From NCBI GenBank assembly GCA_000231825.2, contig JH720356.1, positions 228,250 to 292,249 on the forward strand: a DNA stretch of 64,000 nucleotides, read 5' to 3'. Shown one piece after another: positions 24,606 through 33,980 of the stretch (positions are counted from its first letter, which is position 1; every line of letters starts with the position of its first letter). The position numbers and the translations under genes were made by a program. The stretch comes from Tetrahymena elliotti 4EA. Taxonomy: Eukaryota > Ciliophora > Oligohymenophorea > Hymenostomatida > Tetrahymenidae. The notes under the pieces are model-generated. The model was not told the DNA's origin and did not search any database. It worked only from the letters and a program-made list of their open reading frames with translations.

Positions 24606-27600
24606 TCATTATTCTACCAACTCGTAGAAAAGTAAATAAGCATTTCTATTGTTAATTACTTCTTCAGCTTTTACGATTTTTATTTGGTCATCATTATAGA
24701 AGGTCCATCTATCATTTTGGTAGGTGTATGATGTGTAATGACCTTAATCAATTTAACCAACATGAATTACTAGGCCATATAATCTATAAATGAGGCGAGT
24801 ATTTTTTTCAAACTTTTATTATGTATTTACTGTGGGGTTAATCTTGTAAATATAATCAGTAAAATCTTCGAATTCTCCATAATTAACTTGCACACAGTTT
24901 TTAACTTTTTCTCCTTTTGAATTATTTTTAAACCTTTTAATTTAAAATATGAAATAACGTGGGCTGTAGTAAATAGTAATTTCCTTAGAGGCTATTTGTT
25001 TTTGTTTACATATATCACAATCCCACATATTGTCTTCATCAAGAATTTCTTTTTCTTGATTGAGCTTTAAGCAGTCAATAAGGGTTGGGTTATTGGAATC
25101 AGATTTGTTTGATTCTCCTAAAGTAAATGAAAATTAGGGAACTTATTTAGCTAATTACTCATTTTGGAATAATACAGAAAATGATAAATCTCCTTTGTAA
25201 TTTTATGTGAACTAATCAAATTACTTATCAGTTAAAAAAGGAAGTGGGCAAGATTTGCAAGTAGTTGTTTAACAGAATAGGCAAATGTCATGCTATTTTT
25301 TTCTGCGCAACATTTAACTATTAATCAAAATCTAATAATTCAATTTATCATTCAATTTCTCTAGAACTTATTCGTTATTATCATTTTCATCAGTGTCTAT
25401 AAAATCGTTAACAATTTAAGGAGCTTAGGGTAGTATAGGAGAAAGTATTTCAGAGATTTTTAAGTAAATATCAGCTACTATTTCTTCTGTATCAATAATT
25501 ATTATTCTTGGTACATTCAAAACAAGCAAATTTTAATGTTTTAGATCTGAATAATCAGCTCTTTTCTTCAAATTAATACTAATTACTTTATTTGTTGATA
25601 CATAGTAATCATAATCGTTTGGTAGCTAGTAAACAGCAACAAATTTATTAGTTTAGGTGCACTCTTTTATCATTTCAATTGCTTTTTTGGAGCAGTTTTT
25701 AGTGAAAAATTCTTATTTGACATTTTCATTTGATATTAAAGCAAACATCAATTAGTTAGTGCTTTCTTTAGGCAATCCTAATTATTCAGCAACTTTTTCT
25801 AGGAATTCTTGAATGGTTATTTTAGAGTCACTAGGTAAATTTATCTTAACTTACTTTATTTCTTCCTTAATTTTATAAGGAATATAATAGACATTAGCTG
25901 ACACATCCTTTTTCTTATCTGCAATTGGGATAGCGAGAGTTGAGAATTATTCAAAGCTAGATGAAGACTTTCCACACTTAGTACAACTTAATTTAGATTT
26001 CTATAAACCTAGGAAAGATTCAGAAAATATCTTAGAATATGATGAAGATTGCAAATTTTTGATAAAATTAAAAGCTTAATTCTCTTCCTCAGAAAGATTT
26101 GGATTAAATTAGTCTTTAATTTAAGGTATTTCATCTTCACTATCTTCTCCATCTACTTAATCCTCCTCTTAGATTGCAGGTACAAGTAGCTCATTAAAAT
26201 TTTCTAACAAATTTTGAATAAACTCTTCAGAATCATGTTAGCTGAAGCCTTTGAACTAATTTTCAATAAAAGTTATGATTTATCAAGAAAATAAATGAAT
26301 TAAAATAATGATTTACCATGTAATAATAATTTCCAAATAATATCTTAAAGGCCCAAGGTTCTATACTCTCCCTTCTTTTTAATTTAACTTCTTTAAAAAG
26401 CTTTGCAAACTTATCAATCAATTTTAAACTTATGCTATCAAATTACTCATGATCATCCTTTAAAAATTCTTTATATTAATTTCTAGTAAAGAATTGACTT
26501 AATTTTTTAGTTGCGAATATGCACTGAAGACCTGAATTCATATAGCAAGTATTTCCTAAATTAACAAGACCAGATTCATAATTTGTCTTAACTTCTTTTT
26601 TATCTAATTCTTCATCACTATCACTATCAAATGCTTATTCACACATATAAGAATGGAACTTCTTGTCTTTGTACATACACTCATCAGAACAATAATAATT
26701 CTAATTTGTTTTAAAGATAAATACTAATTTTTTTTAATTTTAAATTTTACTTATTTGCAAAGACATTAAACAACTAGAATTCTATCATCTTAGCACCATT
26801 CACAAAAACCTTTAAGTTTATTATCGACTTTCGAGCAGAGCCCACCTATAGCCTTAATAGGATGCTATTTTAGTATCCAATCTTTATTTTTATCAACTAC
26901 TTCTATCAAAAATTTATAGTGCGACTTGGTAAAATGCTTAGATCTACAATCAATTACACTATCCTTAGTAAATACTTATCCTTTAACACGGTATGTTTCT
27001 TCTTTAAACTCACTGTTCAAAATATTGATAGTTGTTTAAATGTGCAGGGTTTAATCTAACTTCCAAATTCTAAACTTAAGTTTGTCTCTGTTTTTTTCAT
27101 CTCCGTACTTTCTGTGTAAGTAAAACCTAATAGCTAAATCTTCAAAGTGTTCAAAAGTTAAACATTTTGCAAATTATAACTTATAAAAATCATAATGATC
27201 ATAATTTTCTTTTTTATTAAGCTCTGAAAAATTTTTAAGAGTAGTATCATCTAATATACCAAACCATACCTATTAAATAAAACCATGAAATTAACATTTA
27301 AATTTATTATCTTAAATATTAATTTTTGCCTACATTAATTAAATCAATAGCAAATTCTAATAAGTCTTCCACTACTAGTTATGCTCTAGGAATCTCAACT
27401 AAATCTGGGTATTATGTTTTTAGCCAGTCCCACATCTACTTATCTACTATCCTTGTTTGATCTTCATTGAAATTAGCTACTAGTACTTTACTATAGTAAA
27501 TACTTTCTTTCATAGAGATAGGATATTTATGGAAGTTAGAAGTTTTATCTTTAACCAATGCTCCATTCTAATCTCTTGGCTTACTTTTACCAAAGTAATG

Positions 27601-27861
27601 TTAATTACTAGGATCTTCATTTTCATAAAGAGCAAAAAGGCCTACATATTCTGCCCAATCTTAAAACCAACCTATATCTATTACATATACTACCTTTTCA
27701 CTAACTTCATCAAGGTATTAATCGCTTTATTGAAGCAATTAAAAACCTTATATAGCTTACTCTACTAAAGCTTATGAATCAAAACCCTTCTTTTTAGGTT
27801 TATCATCCTAATTCTTATTCTTGTTCTTGTTTTTACTAGGTTTTTGGTTTTTTCTGCCCAT
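24606..27861 (-). CDS. Ubiquitin C-terminal hydrolase, DUSP-MYND-USP
   Basis: Exons 27861-27334, 27269-26751, 26700-26317 and 26255-24606 (introns 64, 50, 61 nt); 1026 aa. A basic N-terminus is followed by a DUSP-like region (VVYVIDIGWFQDWAEYVG ... VWFGILDDTTLKNF, residues ~50-190). A MYND-type zinc finger spans ~333-369 (CEWC, CLC, YYCSDEC, HSYMC); the second intron cuts through it. The USP catalytic core begins with the Cys box GLVNLGNTCYMNSGLQCIF (nucleophile about C401) and ends with the His box GHYTSYTYQNDRWTFYNDD (about H983), then AYLLFYEL. Two CxxC pairs (CTKCGKS; DCDICKQKQ) form the usual fingers zinc ribbon. All catalytic residues are present, so it should be an active cysteine protease removing ubiquitin. 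An acidic insert (EEDQVDGEDSEDE) sits inside the core. Confidence 0.93.
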
Positions 27862-28171
27862 AAATTTGTTACTTGACTTACTTGCTTATTTTTTTATTTA
27901 CAACAACTCTTATTTATTAAAAGAAATAATTATAAAAATAAGTCAAATCTAAGATTAGTATTTATTATAAGAAATTTATCAGAAAGGAAAGATGTTTTGT
28001 TTTAGACAAATTTCGTTTTTGTAGAAGAGATATGAAATATAGATAGAATATACTTTTTATTTATATATTTTATTCAAATGCATAATTAAGTTTTATATTA
28101 ATTAATTTATTATATTAGTAGAGCAGCAACATTAATAGCTAATCCTTATCAATCAGCCAGTCAATCAATCA
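27862..28171. other. Short intergenic spacer
   Basis: About 310 nt between same-strand genes, containing a degenerate CAATCA-type simple repeat near 28150-28172. It must hold the promoter of the deubiquitinase gene; no element recognised. Confidence 0.55.
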
Positions 28172-28938
28172 TCAGGAGTTTCTTAATCTTTCAAAATAGT
28201 TAAACATTATTTTAATAAATTAATCTTTTGTTATCTTTTAGCCATCTCCTGCTGTTTAAATTATTTTACTTAAAGTGTCTTCACTTTCTTTTTTTTTCAA
28301 TTTTCTTTCAGTAAAATATGCCAAATCTTAAATTGTTATATATCCTTACTTTTTTTAGTCATATTAGCTGTACATATTATTTATGAATTTTAGCATCACT
28401 TCTTTTTTATAAATACTAATAAAATTCTCAAAATCTATTTCACCCTTTTCTTCTATATCAACAAAACCCAGCAATAAGTTTATTTATGTTTATGAAATAT
28501 TTTTTTCGTACTGCATTAAAGCTAGCTTAAGTTCATTTGGAGCAAGTGTACCACTCTAATCTTAATCCCATCTATTAAATACTTCTCTTAGCTAAATGAC
28601 TTCTTCAATATTTAATTCTTAGCAAACATACTTTGATGCATCAAATAATTAAGATCTACGCACTGAAACATTTGTATTTAAAAATTTTTAGTCTCCTCTT
28701 GATCTAGTCCTTTGTGAGCTTTAACCCGATATTACTGATAAAGCATCTTCTTATCTTTTAGATGAAATTGGAGTGGTTTGCAAAAAAGATTTTCTCATGA
28801 GTTGAGAAGTCATTCCTGAGTTTCTAAAAGGTTTTGAATCACTTTAATACATGATTTTCTGCCTAAAATATTTAATTTTTTTTAACTGAAAATTCCTATT
28901 AATTAAAATTTTTAATATTAATTTACCTCTTAATCCAT
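28172..28938 (-). CDS. EF-hand protein
   Basis: Exons 28938-28927 (12 nt, M-D-Q-E) and 28885-28172 with a 41-nt intron; 241 aa. One canonical calcium loop, DQDQSGTLAPNE, is preceded by LREVFNRW; it has acidic/oxygen ligands at positions 1, 3, 5 and 12 and Gly at 6. Two degenerate hands follow (VDIEEKGEIDFENF; YDQKKQGYITIQDL). The N-terminal ~85 residues are Ser/Arg-rich and probably disordered. It would act as a calcium sensor of the calmodulin/centrin-like type, with probably one high-affinity site. The short first exon is inferred from frame and splice sites; the alternative is a start at the in-frame ATG 28852 in the main exon, giving 226 aa. Confidence 0.85.
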
Positions 28939-29695
28939 ATCCAGAAAAATTTTAATAATTATTTGAAATGTTTCCTAAAATTGAATTTTATGTTTGTTAA
29001 AATAAAATATAAAAAAAGTAAAAGTATATAGGTCATCATCAAAATATTTTTTAAAAAAACTAAATTATTTTAATTTTAAAATAAAATTAGTAATTTTTTT
29101 ATTTTTATTTCTATTGAAATTAAATCAATCAATTTATTTAATAAATTTATTATTTATACAAATATTGTATAATGTGAGTAAAATATTTATTTTTCTGATC
29201 ATATTTTGCAATAATTTCTTATTCTTTCATTAAAATCTAAACTGGGTCACAAAATCAAATTTTTAATCTTTAAAATAAATTACATTCCTTTTAGAATTTA
29301 GCTGTCAATTTTACTTAATAATTTTAACATATAAAGTATAAAACATTTTTCTAGTTCTATTTATACTAAAGAATTATCTTGTATTTCAATAAAAATTAAA
29401 TTAGGTGGGTGGATAATAGAATTAAAGTTTTAATTTTTAAAAAGGTATTTAATTTTTGAAATTATTTGCTCAGATTTTCTAAAATAAGTAAAAAAAATAA
29501 TAGATTATCCATGTTTATTATTGGTAATATCTTTAAGTAATTCTACTATATAGCTTTTTATTTAAAATTGTTGTTATCAAATTCAAAATTTTTAAAAAGT
29601 ATTGATTATTGCAAAAATATTAATTAAGATTTATATTTTAAAATTACACTGAAACATTTGGGATCTCATATTCTTAAGATTTTAGAAAAGTTATA
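28939..29695. other. Divergent intergenic region
   Basis: About 760 nt between the 5' ends of a - gene and a + gene, so it should contain both promoters. It is extremely AT-rich, with no recognisable element. Confidence 0.6.
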
Positions 29696-31113
29696 ATGCA
29701 AGATAATCTTTTTTCATTAAAAATCATAATTCATAGAGTATGCTTAACAAAATATGCATTTAAGAATGAATAACAAATAATAAAACAGCCTGGATTTAAA
29801 ATAAAGTTTGTTGATTTTCCATACATGATTATTATGTCAAGGACTAGTTTACATTTAAGTTAGTTTAATGACAAAGAAAATCTATAAAACAGGACATAAG
29901 ATGAAATTAAAGCATTTAACAAAGGAAAGTCGGTGCTTTTAAATGCTAAATATAAGGATATGGTAGAATATTTAGATAAATATGCATTAGTTATTTAATT
30001 TAAAGAATTCAGAAAATATAATTCATTTACTATTGGTAAATGCTTAGTAAATTTAGACATGTTTATGTAAGGAGTTAAGTATGCAATTGCAGATGATATT
30101 GAAAGATTTAAAAGAAATACATTTAAATTGACTGATAATGATAATAATTGTAAAATTGTTTTATTAATTTGTTAATATTTATCATAAAACTCTAAAAAAA
30201 AGGTGTTGGCTGGTTTGATATGAGTATTTCAATATTATAAAGACCCTTTAGTTCAATTACTAAATAAATAACAAAAAAATTAGATTCTCTTCAATCATAT
30301 GAAGAAAATGATGAAAACAATAATAAATTTAATAAATAAAATAGTATTAATTAATAATAATAGAGTAATAAAATACTTGTTGTTGAGAATTTTAATGAGT
30401 AATAAGACCAAAAAAAGGAGGAGGCCAAAGAAGAAGATTAAGATGCTCTAAAAGTAACTGTTATAAAAACAAGCCCTAAAAAAGAAGAAGAAGAAAGCCT
30501 ATTAGATAGCGGATGGAAAATAAGTGAATTTTAAGGTCCTTAAAGTGTAAGAAGAAAATCTAATTCATAAATTTATATGGATTAAAAAAATATAAAAAAA
30601 CCAGGATAACTTTAAGTTATCTAAACCCCTTCTTAAAAAGATTCATAAAAAGAGATGATTACTTTTGGATAAGATAAATTTAATTTAAGGAGTCCTAATA
30701 ATAATTTACAAAATAGCATTGATGAGTATTAGGATGATTTTGAATTTTCAAATGTTTAAACTAGTATGCAATAGTAATCCTACTCATACCAATAAGAAAT
30801 CAGCTCTAGAATACCAAATCTAAATCTTTAAAAATAAAGCAACACAGAGGAAAATGTAATTTATTTATCATTTATTTTTTTATTTAACTTACTCTTCAAA
30901 TAGTATGATGAGGATTTCGAGAGTATGAGTATATCTTAAAGTCACTAAAACAGTAAAAGATATAATTCAAATACAGATAGAAAAAGATTTAATCAAAGCG
31001 AACAAGGTACTAATAGAAATTAAGATGATGTTATCAGTGAAGTATATACAGATGACTTTGAAAGTATGAGTATAAGTTAATCTATTACTAAACCTAAAAA
31101 CAATTACCGTTGA
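29696..31113 (+). CDS. C2-like N-terminus with repeated DDFES motifs
   Basis: Exons 29696-30149, 30203-30855 and 30904-31113 (introns 53 and 48 nt); 438 aa. The first ~165 residues alternate hydrophobic and polar residues like a beta-sandwich (LKIIIHRVCLTKYAFKNE; SFTIGKCLVNLDMFMQG; CVGWFDMSISILQRPF). This resembles the N-terminal C2 (NT-C2) type domain, but weakly. The remainder is low-complexity, Gln/Ser/Lys-rich. Near the end a short motif recurs: YQDDFEFSN, YDEDFESMSISQS and YTDDFESMSISQS, the last two almost identical and 47 residues apart. Such tandem acidic-aromatic motifs are likely binding sites for a shared partner. No transmembrane segment. Function unknown. Confidence 0.75.
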
Positions 31114-32634
31114 AACAAAACCCTAAAATATAAAATAGATATTTAGATATTCAAATAATTAGATATTTATTATTTTTAAATAAATTTTTAATTTAAGAGT
31201 TTTAGCTTGTAATCCATTAATTTTTTCTTTTTAAAATTTAAATTATTATGTTATTAAATTTTTTTAATATTCAAAATGTTTTCTCTAATTATAAGAATCA
31301 CTGTTAAATAGGTTATATATTTTTTCTGGAATATTAGAAGAATCCTCTCTTTTTGAAATTTGCTTGATTTTTTTATTGATTGATCAAAACAAACTACTTT
31401 AGCATTAAAAAAATTTTAATTTTTAGTGTCATATTCAAACTAGCTATTAAAAATTACTTAGAATTTTTCAATATAAAAAAAATAAGCACTTTTTAAAAAG
31501 TTTAAATTTTAAAACTATTAAAAGAAATCAAACAAAAATAAAGCTTAAATATTGTTTATTACAAAAGCCTTTAATCTAAAATTATAAATCTTTTAATACA
31601 AATTACAGCTTTGAAAGAAATAGAGAGTATGAATATAATTGATTTTTTATAACATTATACAAAATTTAATTTCCAAAAGGTTTGATTGAGATAGATTATT
31701 ATGATAATTTAAGGATTTAACCAAAAAAAGACTTTAAAAAAATATTAAAATTTCTTTTTTAAGTTTAAAATTTGCAATCAAAAAAAGTTAAATTTTATAT
31801 TTATTTTTAAAGATTGATTTTTATTTAAATTCAATAAATTACAATAAATCTTAAAATTGATCAAATTTATATCTTAAGACTTAAATTATGCAAACATTTT
31901 TTTTAATTAATTTTTTAGATATGATTTTATTTTAAAGGTTGAAATATTTATTATTTTTAAATAATTGATTGATTGATATTAAAACAAATTTAAATATTAT
32001 CCTTAATTTTAACCATTAAATTTAAAGATTTTTAATTAAGAAAAATAGGGGAAAAGAAAAATATTTGTGTGTAAATTACAAAAGCACCCTTTTCTATTGA
32101 TTTTTAATAAATACTAATTTTTAAAAATGTAAGTTTTAATTAATTAAAAAATTGAGTGTTTTTAATGAAAATTTATAAATTACAAGTATTACTTAATGTA
32201 TTGCCAACTATAAGAATGTAATTTAGGGACAAATATACTGAAATTAGTAAATATAAATGTAAAAGTAAACTTAAATTTTCTATTAATTAGCAGAGTGTTT
32301 AAGAAATTATTTATTAAGATGAAATGTAAATGGACGTAGGCTATTGCTGATATTTAAATTGAGAAGTATCTTATTTATCATATTTTTGCTTTAATTTGAA
32401 GTCTAGTTGAAGATAGAAGTGAATATATGGTGTTTGCAATTTTCTTTTTAATGAGTGATCAGGAAATAACTAATTGAATTACATCCAGGTAAAAATACAT
32501 CAATTAATATTTGTGTACTCATAATTAAAAGAATGTATAAATTCTTTATTATAATTGACATCTATTATTGCTTCTCTTTACAGATATAAAGAAAAAGAAA
32601 AAAAAAAGAAGAAGAAAAAGAGATTAATTAAATA
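31114..32634. other. Intergenic 1.5 kb
   Basis: The longest gene-free stretch of the window. AT-rich with A/T runs and a GATTGATTGAT simple repeat near 31966. A purine-only tract at 32587-32625 (A/G only) lies directly upstream of the next start. No coding or RNA gene recognised. Confidence 0.6.
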
Positions 32635-33551
32635 ATGAAATACAATTAAAAGTTTGTCTTGCTAACCGTTTTTACCTTACTAGCTTTTAGTTTTGGATAA
32701 TAAACTGCTACTAAGAAATAAGATGTTTGCTAAGCCAACTAGTGCTCTAATTTAGTGAGCTCTTAAGTGTTTAAATACATAGAAGAAATCAAATCTATTG
32801 AAAGTGATTGCATTTAAAATTGTAATGGTTTGAAATGCATTTTAGAATGCTCTTCAAATAAGATTTATAACCCAGATTTGTTAAGATTTAAAAAATGTTT
32901 CGAAAATGAATGTTTAGCTTCTACATTAGTTAACAGCCTTTAAAGCTTAAAGAACATATTATCCGCTTCTGTCAGAGGGGATTGTACTGCTTCATTAAGA
33001 AACTAATGTACTCCTTGGATTAATGTATTAATTGATTATTATCTTTTGTTTGAAAATAACTAACAATCTAATGAAATTCTGTTTGTTTTGCTTTAATATA
33101 AATATTTATATAATCAATTATTGATTATTTGGAAATTTTGAATGATTATCTAAAGTTACTAGTTAGTTAATTAAAGCTAATCTCAGTTAAATAGAATAGA
33201 TTTCTCTAACACTTTTATTTTTTTGAAATATGCTCTAATGCTTTAAAATTTTTTGTTTTACTTTTTTATCTTTTAGCATTTATTTAGATTGTTGGTTTGT
33301 TTGTTTGCTTTTATAAGAAGATCATATTTAATACCATTTATTTTTATTAAAAATAGTACTACCTCCAGGTTTGCTCCGTAATCATTGATTCATGAATCAA
33401 ACAAATACTTTATTTATTCCCTTATATTAAATTTCTTTTATTTATTAATTGTTTAAATTACTTATTATAATAGATTTATTATTGTCCTAGATCATGCTTG
33501 ATTAATTGGGTTCCTACAGAATGTACTCCTTGTGCTTATGATTATTGTTGA
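32635..33551 (+). CDS. Small secreted Cys-rich protein
   Basis: Exon 1 32635-33024 (130 codons) and last exon 33474-33551 (26 codons); 155 aa. The N-terminus is a classic signal peptide (MKYNQKFVLLTVFTLLAFSFG). The mature part has many Cys: DVCQANQCSNL, CIQNCNGLKCILECSSN, KKCFENECL, RGDCTASLRNQCTPWIN, and the last exon YYCPRSCLINWVPTECTPC ending AYDYC. Exon 1 cannot end at its own TGA without losing the Cys pattern. The 449-nt gap is long for this genome and may contain one more exon, 33357-33377 (21 nt, phase 0, encodes YYLQVCS, flanked by AATAG and GTAATC), giving 162 aa. It is a secreted or vesicle protein stabilised by disulfides. Cargo of dense-core granules or a surface role is possible, not shown. 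Confidence 0.7.
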
Positions 33552-33980
33552 AATAAGAAACCAATTATAATTAATATAATAATAGGTTAATTTAATAAAT
33601 ATTTTAAGGAGATTATATAATAAACAATAATAATAAATCTTGATATAAGATTTAAAGTTGGATTGGATAAAACAATTTTTATGTAAAAAGAAAATATTTT
33701 ATAAAATATTATGATGCTTATTTATAACAAAAAATTATCAATATATTATTATAAATCAATTAAATACATTTTTAAAATAACTTTTATATAATAACAAATA
33801 AATAATTGATTCCTGTTTGTTATTATAAATAGAAACAACTATTTGTCTGTTTTTCAATTATATCTATATTTTTTAACTTACATATCAAATTTCAAAAATA
33901 TTAAAAATCTCTTAAATAAACACAATCTTTTCATAGCATTTTAAGTCAATTGTATCATAATTTGGACTGATAAAATAAAA
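33552..33980. other. Intergenic, AT-rich
   Basis: About 430 nt upstream of the microexon gene; no recognisable element. Confidence 0.6.

Noticed and set aside
33025..33473. Additional 3-nt microexons inside the long intron of the secreted Cys-rich gene
   Set aside because: Only non-GTA donors (GTTAG, GTTGG) flank the candidate triplets; the single well-flanked candidate is the 21-nt segment reported above.
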